Part shown: piece by piece, positions 38,570 through 50,727 of the stretch
Numbering within the stretch: the stretch's first letter is position 1
Layout of the letters: each line of letters opens with the position of its first letter
NCBI GenBank assembly: GCA_949592205.1
Contig: CATIUR010000016.1
Location: 498,501 to 562,500, forward strand
Reading direction: 5' to 3'
Source of the DNA: Helichrysum umbraculigerum
Taxonomy: Eukaryota; Streptophyta; Magnoliopsida; Asterales; Asteraceae
DNA length: 64,000 nucleotides
Notes under the pieces: generated by a model
Database searches by the model: none
What the model was told of the DNA's origin: nothing
Seen by the model: the letters and a program-made list of their open reading frames with translations, nothing else
Program-made: the position numbers and the translations under genes

Positions 38570-38862
38570 CAATGTTTTAAAAACCGGTTTTTTTTTTCGA
38601 ATCGGAAACTCCACCGATTCCGGTCGAACCGGTTCAACCGGTCCGGTCCAACCATCCCCAAAACCGGCCACGTCACCATTATTTAAAAAAAAAAAAAAAA
38701 AACCCGGTTGAACCGGCCGGTTTCCGGTCGAACCGTCCGGTTTCCGGTCGAACCGCCGGTTCGTTGACCGGTCAACTTAAGGTCAAAACCGGTCCATTCT
38801 AACTCGGAAACTTCTCCGGATCCGGTCGAACCGGCCGGTTCGAACCGGTTTTTAAAACATTG
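38570..38862. mobile_element. hAT-type MITE, AACCGG-rich, 293 bp
   Basis: Inverted termini CAATGTTTTAAAAACCGG, with a perfect 8-bp duplication CTTCTAAG (38562-38569 and 38863-38870). The interior is dense in CCGGTT/AACCGG, with a poly-A run. No coding sequence. Confidence 0.92.
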
Positions 38863-39215
38863 CTTCTAAGTTACAGCTACAGCTAGTTTACCAAACAGTT
38901 TTATAAAAATAAAGCTACAGCTTAAAGCTCTAATTTACAGTTACAGCCTACAGCTTGAAGCTACAGGCTACAGCTTACAGCTACAGCCTACAGCTATTTT
39001 GCAAAACATACCCTAAGTCTGCATGGAATGGAAAGGGAAACAAGTAGCTTCTTGACTACTTTGAATCTTATACAACAGCGACAGGGGATTATTAATTATA
39101 TTTTAATTAACTTTGATGATACTAATCATCAATTCAGTAACAAATAATAGCTTTTATAACTGCAAATTTATTATATTTTTCAATAAAATTTATAAGAAAG
39201 TAGAAATATTAGGAA

Positions 39216-40416
39216 GTCACTGTAACCGGTGACCTTACACTTTTCTTTCTAAATGAGTCTTTTTGGAAACATTAGCAACCAACAAATTTTGACATATATG
39301 ATTTCTTAAGTTAGCGAACTCGGGCAATTACTCTAAAACATACTCTTAAACCATCACGTCTTTATGAAAATTTAGTTCCCGTTGAAATGTGAACCAACCC
39401 AAATCTAGTTTCATTCAAACGAAAATCGTTTCACTTCAGTTTAGTGTAAGGTGAGATTTCAACCCAAAGATCCGAACCAACACACCCTTAATTTTTGCCC
39501 ATAGTTGGATTATTTTCCGGTACCCGCCGCTACCTATTACACCCTTAGAATAGAGTGTAATTTATACACTTAGAGCTTTAAGAAAAGTTCAAGATAGCTA
39601 CTACCAATCGAAATTATATAAATTTGTCATTTATTTATTGAAATGGAGGGTTGTCAATTTATATATTTCCATCATGTTTGGTACGAGTATAGGATCGGGA
39701 ATTCGGGTACGGATGCTCACCCCTAAATAAGAGGGCTTTAATAAAGTGTACTTCTCATTTTTTCTAATATTTCACGTGTATATAAAAGTGTTACCTTTAT
39801 AAATCAGTACTCATCAATTTTAGAATAGAAGTAAGATGTGTATGACCGCATGGGACTAACTACCCTTGTTGTAGAAATATGGCATTGCACGGTGCAATAT
39901 TATTTCCGATGAGTGTAGCATAAGGGTTGTCAAGCTCTCAAGACTTTAGCTATTATACAATGTGATTATTTGAAGAAAGTGATCTGGAGTGAAACTGAAA
40001 TGGATGCAAATGTTATTTTGTTCCCTTGCCTTACCAAAATTGATCAAGTTAATTGGGTCAGATGGACTGAAAAGCTTTTGTTTTGCGAATTGTGCAATCA
40101 AAAATTCATCTGTGAAAGATGTAACAATCAAATATTGTTTAAAGATTTGTGGATGATGTGCCAATATATCTAATGGACCATATGACATTAATGATGTTGT
40201 AGTAAAATCTATTGAAGTGTGAAGGAAAAAGATACGACATTCATGATATTTTAACTTGTTCTATAATTAAGACTGATTGCTTAAGCTCTTATCCTTTCAC
40301 GGGCATGCAAAGGTGTGTAAAAAAAGATGTATGAACCCATTTAAATACCACAATATTTTTATTTATAAATTTGTGTGGAAGAAAACTTATAGACAAGGTG
40401 TACGATGAAATGCATA
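39216..40416. other. Non-coding stretch
   Basis: No gene recognised. CGGGTACGGATGCTCACCCC near 39705 resembles one end of a small hAT-type element. Confidence 0.35.
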
Positions 40417-40419
40417 TAA

Positions 40420-42231
40420 GACCATTTGCAATGGTGCAGGGCATTCTGGGGCGTTCTGGGTGCCACATCAGCGTCGACTCCTAGTCAGCACGTGCAGTGG
40501 TAAACCCAGAACGCCCATCATCCCCCTTTGGCCCCACCATTTTCTTTTAATTTTGATTTTTTTTTAAAAAAGAAACTAAATTTTCTTTTTAATTAAACTA
40601 AACTACAATTTAATAATTAAAAACTAATTCATTAAAAATAAAACTAAAACGTTACATTTTTATTAAAAATAAAGTTACGATCCTAAAAATTTAAAATTAC
40701 AATAATAAAACGTTTACGTTCCTAGAAATTAAAAATACAATAATTTAAACTTGCGATTACTATTCCTAGAAATTAAAAACCACAGTGATAATAACTAACA
40801 TAAACTAAACTACTCGTCATCGGAATCTTCATCACCGCCTTCCGCTTCGTCGTCCGATTCATACAAGTGTGAAAACTGTTCCATAATCTTTTTGCACATC
40901 TTGTTATGCGCTCGTAAGGTTTTTGCATCCATGTGGGAGGTGTCGATTGAAAGGAATTGAACACCTTGCATCGCGGTCCGGAGGTTTTCATTACGTGTGA
41001 ATGTTTCAACCGCCTTTTTCTTGGCTTGAAACATTTCTGTGCTCCTGTTGGTCATACACTCCGCGATTTCTTGAAGCTTTGATTTGGGGGTACTTGTACG
41101 TGAAGCACTACCGGCATCCGAAGAACCAGAATTCCTAGCAATCTTTTTGGCTTTGTTTCGGCCAATGGGCCGTGGCAACGGGTCATCCTCGAAAAGCTCA
41201 TTCGGAAGTACTCCGGTCGGGTTGTCGTCGGAGAGGTCAACCGAGTCCGTGTAGTAGTCGTCATCTTCGTGTTGAACCCCTTGAATTTTACGCCATTTTG
41301 GATGGGTCCTTACAACATTCCAAGCTTCTTTCATGTTAAAGCTTTTTTTGAACAACCGAAGTACTCCGCAACCAATCTTTCAAACACCATATTGTCGTCG
41401 TTGCCGCTGCCCCTCCTTGACATCTTGCTGCTTTCTTCGTATATGTTGTTGAAATCTTTGCAATACTTATTTATATATCGCCACTTTGAGGATAGTGCGT
41501 CGGCGTAGCGAACCCAACCGTGATCGTTAGAGTTAAACTTTTCTTCAACGGTGGTTCACAACGTACCCTTTTTTTGCTTGGTCCCGGTGATGGGATCCTC
41601 CGACGTGTCACACCAACACGTCGCCAACCACGCTTCTTCCGCTCCCGCCCAATTCTTTTTCGGACACGATTTGGGACCCGGTTCCGCTCATTTTTTGTGA
41701 CTTCTTTTTCGGGGACTTTCTTGGATTTACTTTCCGGCTCGTTGGGTGTGTAGTTCGGGTTGTTGTTCGGGTTGTTGGGTTTGTTGGGGGGGAAAGAATG
41801 GTGATTGTTGTTGAAAGTATGGTTGTTGTGGGTGGTAGTATGGTTGTTGTTGAGAGTAATCGTATGGTTGTTATTGAAAGTATGGTGGTTGTTGTGGAAA
41901 GTATGGTTGTTGTGGGTGGTATGGTGGATGTGGGTGACGAGTTGGTTGTGAACTAGCCGCACCGGGAGTGTTTGGAAGCCCAAACATCATAAGGTTAGTG
42001 TATGACATTTGCTCGGGATTAGAGTGAGGGTTCGGGTTTTGGTTTGGGGATTCATTTGGTGAAGACATGATTTTTTTGAAGTTAGTTTTTTGATGTGTGT
42101 GGATATTGAGTGAAGAATGGTGGTGTGAAAATTGAGTGAGGAATGGTGGATACATATAGATGTAGAATATGTATTATTTAAAAAAAAAAAAAATTTCCCC
42201 CAAAAAAGGAGCCGTTCAACGGCATGATTTT

Positions 42232-42271
<40 letters not shown>

Positions 42272-42462
42272 ATATTCAAATTTTCAAACGGTCCAAAGCA
42301 AAAAACAATTAAATAATCGTGGGCCCCACAAAAACGCCCGAACGCTTGCCCGTGCTTCTCCGCTCAACGCCTCGAGAAAGCCTCCCCAGAACGCCTAGTT
42401 GCCGGCGTTCTGGGGCGTTTTGAGGCTCCACCTCGGCGAGAACGCCTGCGTTGCAACCGGTC
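40420..42462 (-). mobile_element. PIF/Harbinger element, ORF1 only (copy 1)
   Basis: Starts GACCATTTGCAATGGTGC and ends CGTTGCAACCGGTC; these inverted termini are flanked by TAA on both sides (40417-40419 and 42463-42465). 2,043 bp. It carries the Myb-like ORF1 but no DDE transposase frame. An (AT)n run lies at 42235-42269 near its head end. Confidence 0.88.
40810..42068 (-). pseudogene. PIF/Harbinger ORF1 (Myb/NAM-associated-like), frameshifted
   Basis: ORF1 of plant PIF/Harbinger elements is a DNA-binding partner of the transposase, and its relatives are often annotated as NAM-associated or trihelix-like proteins. Start ATG at 42068 (MSSPNESPNQNPN). A Q/P/Y-rich N-terminal region is broken by a stop at 41871-41873. 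A basic K/R segment lies near 41650-41730, then a Trp-rich DNA-binding region out of frame. The C-terminal part is open from about 41355 to 40810, with EAWNVVRTHPKW, an LFEDDPLPRPIG block and an acidic tail. At least two frame changes, so not functional as it stands. Confidence 0.75.
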
Positions 42463-42503
42463 TAATATTTGACAAGCAAATACATTTGTTCATTTATGCA
42501 TTA

Positions 42504-43558
42504 GACCGGTTGCAACGCAGGCGTTCTCGCCAAGGTGGAGCCTCAGAACACCCTAGAACGCCGGCAACGACGATAATATGGTGTTTGAAAGATCGGTTGC
42601 GGAGTACTTCCGGTTGTTCAAAAAAAAGCTTTAACATGAAAGAAGCTTGGAATGTTGTAAGGACCCATCCAAAATGGCGTAAAATTCAAGGGGTTCTACA
42701 CGAAGATGACAACTACTACACGGACTCGTTTGACCTCTCTGACGACAACCCGACCGGAGTACTTCCGAATGAGCTTTTCGAGGATGACCCGTTGCCACGG
42801 CCCATTGGCCGAAACAAAGCCAAAAAGATTGCTAGGAGTTCTGGTTCTTCGGACGCAGGTAGTGCTTCACGTACAAGTACCCCCAAATCAAAGCTTTAAG
42901 AAATCGCGGAGTGTATGACCAACAGAAGCACGGAAATGTTTCAAGCCAAGAAAAAGGCGGTTGAAACATTCACCCGTAATGAAAACCTCCGGACCGCGAT
43001 GCAAGGTGTTCAATTCCTTTCAATCGACACCTCCCACATGGATGCAAAAACCCTACGAGCGCATAACAAGATGTGCAAAAAGATTATGGAACAGTTTTCA
43101 CAATTGTATGAATCGGACGACGAAGCGGAAGGCGGTGATGAAGATTCCGATGACGAGTATTTTAGTTTATGTTAGTTATTATCATTGTGGTTTTTAATTT
43201 CTAGGACTAGTAATCGCAAGTTTAAATTATTGTATTTTTAATTTCTAGGAACGTAAACGTTTTATTATTGTAATTTTAAATTTTTAGGATCGTAACTTTA
43301 TTTTTAATAAACAGGTAACGTTTTAGTTTTATTTTTAATGAATTAGTTTTTAATTATTAAATTGTATTTTAGTTTAATTAAAAAGAAAATTTAGTTTCTT
43401 TTTTAAAAAAATCAAAATTAAAAGAAAATGGTGGGGCCAAAGGGGGATGATGGGTGTTCTGGGGCATTCTGGGTTTACCACTGCACGTGCTGACTAGGAG
43501 TCGACGCTGATGTGGCACCCAGAACTCCCTAGAATGCCATGCACCATTGCAAATGGTC
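42504..43558 (+). mobile_element. PIF/Harbinger element, deleted relative (copy 2)
   Basis: Starts GACCGGTTGCAACGCAGGCG and ends CCATTGCAAATGGTC, flanked by TTA on both sides (42501-42503 and 43559-43561). 1,055 bp; it lacks the N-terminal half of ORF1 present in copy 1. Opposite orientation to copy 1, 41 bp away. Confidence 0.88.
42570..43175 (+). pseudogene. PIF/Harbinger ORF1, C-terminal remnant
   Basis: Near-identical to the C-terminal half of the copy-1 protein (EAWNVVRTHPKW, then RSTEMFQAKKKAVETF, then an E/D tail). It has no own start, because the 5' half is deleted. A stop at 42897-42899 (TAA where copy 1 has Gln) splits it; the reading resumes in frame to 43175 with three extra tail residues compared with copy 1. 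Confidence 0.85.
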
Positions 43559-43561
43559 TTA

Positions 43562-44038
43562 AGCGCCTTATTTCACCTAAAAATGTGCCAATGATTTGAT
43601 TTCATTATTCGTAGTCCACAATATGCGTCAAAAGAAGGGTTACTTATTCATATAACAATGTTTTTAGTAATGTAACTACAAAAGAAAACTACTTGTAAAA
43701 CACAAACTGTAATTAATCGTTTATTTGGTAGATTAAATTTTATTACTGTACTAGTTTTCACAATAAAAAATATCATCTGCTGAAAGCATAAACATACCTG
43801 CTAATGTGATCAGCCGAAACCTAGAGAATAATAAGCCGAAATTCACCGAAAGGCCCGACTTGTTTAGAAACAAACCTAAGGGCAGCATTTTCAAAATATG
43901 AAAGAGAACAATCCGAAACACAAATGTTAACTGGAGTTGATTATGGACTTGTTTACTTGATTAGATTATATCGACTTGTATTTTAAACTATTAGTAAATA
44001 TATACTATATAAATCTAAGTAAATATAATTAATTACTG
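43562..44038. other. Flank with a paralogue of the right-hand flank
   Basis: 43750-43900 (TAGTTTTCACAATAAAAAAT, then AAACATACCTGCT) is similar, in direct orientation, to 62671-63000 on the other side of the viral palindrome. On the minus strand both read AGCAG followed by GTATGTTT, a possible exon end with splice donor. Gene not identified. Confidence 0.45.
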
Positions 44039-44727
44039 GTTTTCACTAGGGGTGTGCAAAGCAAACCGTTCGGTTAACCGAAAAACCGAATAGTAACATT
44101 TAGCGGTATTTTTCTTAAGTCAGTTTTACTATTTCCAATCTTATATTGAAACATAGTGTTTTTAATGACCTATTGTTTTTATTAGACTCTAACATGTATT
44201 ATTCGAGCTTTTATTAAATGTCGATATTAAATGTATGAGAATTTTATATATTTTTAAAAACGGGTTCGGAGTATGGATTATCCTATTGCTACTTATGATT
44301 CATAAAATATAATTCTTATCTTTAAAACATACAAAGTAGGTCCACCACGCTTAAGCATAAAAATAAATCATAGTATGAAGATATACCTTATGCCTGTGAT
44401 CTCCTGGTCACCTTCGTCTATACTTGCACAGCCTACAGACCTTCAGTCCCTAACGGCATCTAGCAATTCCAAAGACTTCACTGTGTAGAGACTTTCATTC
44501 ATAACTATTTCTTCATAAGACAATATATAATTTTTGCTTACTTCACGATGAAACTTCAAGATATGTTTTATTGATAACAACTTTATTTTACAAACATAGG
44601 TAGCTGAAGGATTGAAATCCTTCCCCTACCCTGAAAGGACTTACTCACTCATAATTTTACAAAGATATTTATGTGGAGATATGTATCTAATGTTGTGTTA
44701 GATTGCATACTCCAATGCAATTATTAG

Positions 44728-44911
44728 CCTTATATAGGCAAACACAAACTTTAAATTACACGCGAAATAAAAAGTTTACAAACTACACGCGAAATAAAAA
44801 GTGGGAATCTAGATTTATGGTCTAAAACTTCCCGCTTGATTATTGATAAGGTGTGGTCCCCTTATCACAATTATTTTCTTCATTGTCCTTTTTGACGTCT
44901 GGATCCGTCAA
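44728..44911 (-). promoter_or_regulatory. Left-arm viral promoter
   Basis: Mirror of the right-arm promoter: TTGACG and CGTCAA half-sites (44892-44911) and TATATAAG (about 44730-44737, minus strand), followed by AATAAA signals near 44562-44582. Points outward, towards 44047. Confidence 0.6.
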
Positions 44912-45355
44912 TTAGTGTGTCCTTTTCCTTCACATGCAAATGTCTTCAGGAATCTTTTCTTTTTCCATTAATTTGGAATAATGCTTTATTCCCTCTTCTT
45001 TCATTGGGAATTGATTGGACATTAACCACTGAGCCTGTTGAGCGATGGTTAGACTTCGTTCATTAGGATTTTTACCGCTTGTTATTGCGATCCAGTTTGA
45101 ACTTGTAGCAAATACTCGAGATCCTTCTTGATATTCTCGGAACAATGTACAGACCGCCACCTTTCTTCCGATAGCTCTTCTGTATGTATAGAATTTGTGA
45201 TTAAACACATGTGTTTTTGAGGGAATGAGATTTTTTCCCAAGTATCTTTTCCTGGGTTTGAACAACAGGATTAAATATTCTCGTGCTTCAGGCTCTGGCG
45301 AGACTGAAATAACTGAGACCTCAATAGTTTTATAATTCTCTCCGAACTGAGCATC

Positions 45356-48075
45356 TGTGACACCCGTCAAATTAGGACTATTAATTTGGGCCTAATCCTT
45401 TGTAATACATGTAATTAGTTCTGTGTTAGGCTAATTAATGTATTTGGGCCTAATCCTTTGTAATACATGTAATTAGTTCTGTGTTAGGCTAATTAATGTA
45501 TCGAGATATATATTGATGAATATATACGATTAGGCGATTTGATTAAATCGTACGCAATTTAAATCGAATGTAATTCGGTTCAAGTAAATACGGACGTTGG
45601 TGAACGATTTTTATTAAATAATATATTATTATTTAATAACACTATTATATCCAAAATATTATTTTGATAATATTTCACGTTCATTTCGTAAAATACAATT
45701 AACAATTTACGCGATTAAAAGAGTTAACGCGCAAACAAAGCACAACAAATTAAAGTTATACTTTACAGCACCAATGTTTAGTATTTCGATAAAATAATTC
45801 AACCAAATTATTGAGTAATTATTTACATTTTAAAACGTATAATTAAATGTTTTAAATAATTATTTAACGTTTAAATAATCGATAAAACGAACATCGCACG
45901 GAGCGCGAATACACGGAGCAAGAGGTGGAGACCCACACTCTGGTGGGCCCCCACTAAAAAATCAGCCACAAAGGGAGGGGATCCCATCCCACTCCCTCAT
46001 TTCAATCATCATCATCATCTATCTTCATCTCTCTCTCTTTCATTTTCTCTCTAAAACATACACACACCACCACCATTAAAATCACTAAATCACACCACAA
46101 AACGACATCAAACCACCAAGCTCCTTTGGAGAAAAAGGATCACCGCGTCACGATCTACCTTCCTATCTTTTCGGATTTTCGATTCGTCACTTTGTAAGTT
46201 TCCGACAAAATCCCGAAACCTCTTGATTCTTAGTATTTTCACTTGTTTGTTGTTTATAATAACTTGTAATGTCCAAATATGGGTTGGGTAAAAGAATCAG
46301 ACCAAGTGGTCGCCGGAAAACTCGTTTTTGGCTCAAAAATCCGTCAACAGTTCGAAGTGACGCAACGACGACTGCAGTATAGCGTCACTTCGTGCGTCAC
46401 TTAAGTGACGCATTGAGTGTCGCTAAAAGCCCTAATTTTGCGTCACTTGCCTGAGTGCCGCATAAAACCCCTTTTTCCCGACACTTGCCTAAGTGTCGCA
46501 AATTCAATACCCGTCACTATAAACCGACACTTATAGCGTCACTTGTCTAAGTGACGCCTACAATCGAGAACTGATTTCACCCGTCACTAACCTTAGTGAC
46601 TCATGACACATGCACCGACACTTACAACCGACACTTCTTTAAGTGCCGCACTCTATGCGTCACTTGCACAAGTGACGCCGTTAATCAGAATCCGTCATTT
46701 AATGCGACACTTCTTGAGTGTCGCCTAAGCCCTAAGTGTCGCTATAAGTGACGCTCAAAACAGAAGGTTCAAACCAATTTTTACTAAGTGTCGAGACCTA
46801 AATTTTATCACTTGATTTCACCCAAATTAAATTCCAGATGCGTTTTTCACCAAAGCAATTTAATAGAAATAAAAATTTTTCGAGCTGACCTGGCATCTCG
46901 ACCCCAGCCAGGGGCCAGCCCCTTGGACCCCTCCAGGGGTTGCCACCCCTGGAACCCCGCTTACCAGGGGCGATGCCCCCGGACCCCCGTCACCTAAAGT
47001 TTATAAATACTTTTTAAGTATAAATATTTGAAATCAAAATAATAATGTTAAGATTATTACTACAACTAATCACCAACGGGCCGTACACGTTTTCAAACAC
47101 ACAAGTTAATCAAATAATCAAATCGTGGTCATTTGGACATTATAGTTGAACGAACAACTACAGAGGTAGTCTTTGTAACTACCTATTCATATTAATAACC
47201 ATCGTGTGTCGTGGACACCCTCAGGTTATCTGTTTGCGGACATCTCATTGCTTGTTTAAGCATCATACGTTTATCAGTTTAGCGCTCCAAGACTCAGGTG
47301 AGACTCATAGCCCCTCTTTTTACCGCTTTTCACTCAGGGGTGTGATTCAATGCTTATTTTTAACATGTGAACGCAAGTACAAACTTTACAATATACTACA
47401 TGAGTTGTTTTCCACTAATCATTTCAAAGTCCTCCGTCAGCATAGTTTGGTAATACGTTGTAGCGTGATTATTAGTATATGGTACCATATAGGATTGACC
47501 CTCCTCGTCCGGGTTAGCATGCACTAACTGGGTAAACGGACGTACTAATAATTGTTCAGACGAGTGTGGATTAGGCACTCGTGGAGGCACCTCGCTCGGA
47601 ATTCTCTATATGGGACCCGACCCTCGAGTTAAGCTCAGACTATGTGCTCATGGCTGTATACACTACTATTTATTTGCTGGATGCAAATCATTACTTAAAT
47701 CTTGCGGTTCATACGATATTATCTGATTTCAAACCTGTGAGCTCACCAGCTTTAGCTGACCCATTTTAGCATGTTTCACAGGTACACAGCAGTAGGTTGG
47801 ACTGCCACCAGGGATACTATAGCTCGAGTCAGCATGCAGATATTAGAGATTTTCTTGCATTAGTATATTTTGTACAAGTACTTATGTACTGAAATCTCTC
47901 ATTTAAATCGAACACGAGCTATGTACAGCTTCAAATGTTGTAAACATTTCTTAAATTAATGTATTTTGTTAAAACGAGGCATATAGAGTCGTTTGCTATA
48001 TCTTGTGTGCTTTGATATTTGATTAGTAACACCCAATGTATGCTTCCGCTAAACAGTAAATTTGGGGGTGTTATA
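45356..48075 (+). mobile_element. Solo LTR, 2.72 kb, Ty3 type
   Basis: Begins TGTGACACCC and ends GGGTGTTATA (TG...TA instead of TG...CA), with a perfect 5-bp duplication GCATC (45351-45355 and 48076-48080); the right arm has the uninterrupted site. A CT-rich stretch near 46020-46050 resembles an LTR leader. It includes a 58-bp tandem duplication (45384-45499) and a GTCACTT/GTGTCGC motif array (46325-46770). No gene inside. Confidence 0.85.
46325..46770. repeat. Short-motif array GCGTCACTT / AAGTGACGC / AGTGTCGC
   Basis: About 20 copies of a 9-base motif in both orientations, often as hairpins such as CACTTGTCTAAGTG, spaced 10-30 bp apart. Embedded in the solo LTR, like the CGCGATC arrays elsewhere in the window but with a different motif. 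Confidence 0.8.
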
Positions 48076-48819
48076 GCATCTAACGTGTCTGGGAGAAAAT
48101 CATCTATTTTTTCAAAGTTTTTGAAACCTTTATTTGGTTGAATAACATCTGTGTAACCAAATCTTGTATATCTTTCTATTTCTATAGGATCTGCATTTTC
48201 CTGGAATATGATTCTTGGGTAGATAGAATCATATGTGGCTATGGCATGCTGTACCATAAACGAATAGGTTGATTGATGTATCATCCTGTATTCTTCCAAG
48301 AACGGGGTTTCTTTTGAAATTTTAACCATTTTGTCTTGAAAAAGTTTGACAGATTTTTCTGTTGGTTGAGTAGTTTTTGAACTAGGTTCAGTAGGAATAC
48401 TCATTTCCTTGTTTATGGTGTTTTCCGATGAGGAAGGACCACCAATATCCTTATTACCAGTTATGGAACTCTGGTTTTGCTTTGGGATGAAACCCAAGCT
48501 TTCGTATTTTGGTTTTTCAACCAAATTGCTTTTGTATACCAACGCCTCCTTATAAGGTTCCGTTGATTCGTAACCAATTTGATCACGTAATTTTTTATTT
48601 TCTCTTAACAGAGATTGAACTTTCGGGATATCATTGATGATTTTATCAATTTCTTCCATAGTATGAGTATACTCCAAGTAGGAGTCCATCATGGTATCCA
48701 CCTGCGTGTTTAACATATTGATAGTTCCATAAAACTCATCAATCTGGTTAGTTACAATTTCTCTTTTCTAAGATGCTGATTCTCTTAAATTTATTAAACT
48801 TTGCAGCTTCAGAATTATA

Positions 48820-50726
48820 TCACTTGTTGACATGATTCCTGCTAAGATAATCAGCAAGATAATTATCACGACCTTTAATATATTCAATTGAAAAGTCATA
48901 ATATTGAAAAAACGTTTGCCATCGAATTAGACGTTTATTTTGTAGTAAACCTTTTAAATCATTGAATATAAATGGTTTAACCTGTGTATTATCTGTTTGA
49001 ACCACAAATTTTTTGGGTAACAGAAATAAAGTGAATTTTTAATTTCTTTTAAAATAGCTAAAAGCTCTTTTTCATTGATACTATAATTAACTTCTGCTGG
49101 TTTAAAAAGTCCAGAAGTATAGCGGCATATTTGACCAAGGTCAGTTTTTAATACAGCACCCCATGCCTGTTCACTGGCATCTGTTTGTAAAATCAAATTA
49201 TCTTTTTCAGATGGTAATGTCATATCTGGTAAGTTACAACATTCTTCTTTTAAAGTTTTGACAACTTTGGTGTGAGAATCATTCCATCCACTTTGGTTAT
49301 TTTTTCTCAAAAGTTTTTGAAGTGGAAGTTTTTTGATTGCCAAATCTTTGATGAAAGCTTCTGCATAATTTAGTTGACCTAAAAAACTTTGAATTTGAGT
49401 TTTTCCTTCTAAAATATCGGGATATTCAGAAATCTTTTTGCCAATATGTGGCTGAAGTTTTATACCATTGGAATTTAAAATTAATCTCAAAAATTCTATT
49501 GACTCCTTTGCAATAGTTGCCTTCTTTTCAGAAAGAATTATTCCATGTTTTAGAACAAGTTGTTTAAAATCATTTAGGGTTTTAACATGTTCTTCTAAAG
49601 TATTAGACGCAATCAAAATATCGTCAACATATACCACAACATCTTTTATTTTAAAGATATTATCCATTCTTCGTTGGAAAATCTGTGGTGCATTTTTAAG
49701 ACCAAATGGCATGACTAGCCATTCATAATGACCTTGTGGAGTACTAAAAGCTGTGTATTCCACTGACTTAGGACTTAACTTTATCTGCCACAATCCTGAT
49801 TTACAGTCAAATTTTGAGTAAAAGTTTTTACCACGGACTGTGTTTATCAAAATTTCCTTATTTGGTAGAAAATATCCATCAAATATAGTTCTTTGATTTA
49901 ACTTTTTATAATTTATTACCATTCTGGCTTTGCCTCTGGTAATTTCGGCATGATTCCTAACCATAAAGGCAGGACTACTATGCTGAGATTTTGAAGGTCG
50001 AATTAATTCTAACTCGAGTAATTCCTTCAATTGTTTTTCAAATTCTTTTTTGTCTTCTTCTGAATAGACAATTGGTTTTACCCTTATAGGTTTTTCCATC
50101 TCATTTGCATCGAGTTCCAATCTTACTTGTAATTTTGCAAAATGTTTGTCGTTGTTCCATTTTTCTAATGGATTTTCTCCATAAGTTTCTTTAAAACTTT
50201 CTTTTATTTTTCCCAAAGATAATTTTTTGATGGAGAATTCTTTTCTAAGTTTAGAAATCGAAATTGGTTTTATCGAAATTTGCTTTTTGATTACCCTATC
50301 ACCATGCTTCTCGAGCGTAACTCTGAAGGGGTTGAATAGTCTAGCAATAGTAACTATGTGATTGCAAATAGTTTTCATAGTAATGTTATAAATGGTTTGT
50401 TTATAATATTTAAATGTTTGTAAAAAATCATTTCCAATAAGAATATCTATATGCATAGATGGTTGAGGGTACACAGAAGGAATCTTAAAGATTTTTGATC
50501 CTAAGATTATTTCTACATTGTAAGCAATCTTTTTAATAACTGTCTTTGAGTCATTAAATCATGTGGCTATAATTGGTTGATCCAATTGTTTCCAATTACT
50601 AATTAAATATTCTTTAACTAGTGTTGCTTGTGACCCTGTGTCTATAATAGCACAAGTGGTTATATCTTCTACAAGTAAAGTTACCTGTATATAGATTGTT
50701 GTATCAATTTTAGTATGTTGGGGCAT
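48820..50726 (-). pseudogene. Left-arm protease-RT-RNase H
   Basis: Viral polymerase copy. In-frame TGA at 50559-50561 in the protease region. From about 50474 to 48954 the RT and the first part of RNase H are open, with FGLKNAPQIF, YVDDIL and TDAS motifs. A frame change in the T-run at 49009-49014, shared with the right arm, precedes the RNase H end (GRDNYLADYLSR). This RT is less damaged than the right-arm copy but still broken as a whole. Confidence 0.85.
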
Positions 50727-50727
50727 A

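Larger units (their letters stand above)
35231..39013. mobile_element. PIF/Harbinger-like element carrying two insertions
   Basis: Ends GGGCCTGTTTGGCA and, inward on the other strand, GGGTATGTTTTGCA, flanked by TAA on both sides (35228-35230 and 39014-39016), the PIF/Harbinger target. The body is rich in CTACAG/AGCTTT repeats. Without its nested copia and hAT elements it would be about 0.8 kb, a Tourist-like MITE. Confidence 0.75.
34115..39215. mobile_element. Foldback repeat, arms about 640 bp, with nested insertions
   Basis: Inverted arms centred near 34765: for example TCAAAGTAGTCAAGAAGCT at 34264 is mirrored near 39050, ATAATGACCATTGGTGGTCA near 34400 is mirrored near 35130, and TAATATTTCTACT near 34128 is mirrored near 39205. 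The right arm is interrupted by the PIF/Harbinger-like element 35231-39013. No transposase seen. Possibly a Mutator-like foldback; ends approximate. Confidence 0.7.
44930..48716 (-). pseudogene. Left-arm last viral ORF (transactivator position), split by an LTR
   Basis: Same protein as the right-arm ORF 60727-61788. The N-terminal part runs from ATG at 48716 to 48081 and the C-terminal part from 45350 to 44930. The solo LTR 45356-48075 and its GCATC duplication lie between them, after about 215 residues. Both halves otherwise stay open and almost identical to the right arm. Confidence 0.75.

Noticed and set aside
45356..48075. Viral intergenic sequence in the left arm
   Set aside because: Absent from the right arm, bounded by the GCATC duplication and LTR-type ends, so it is an insertion.
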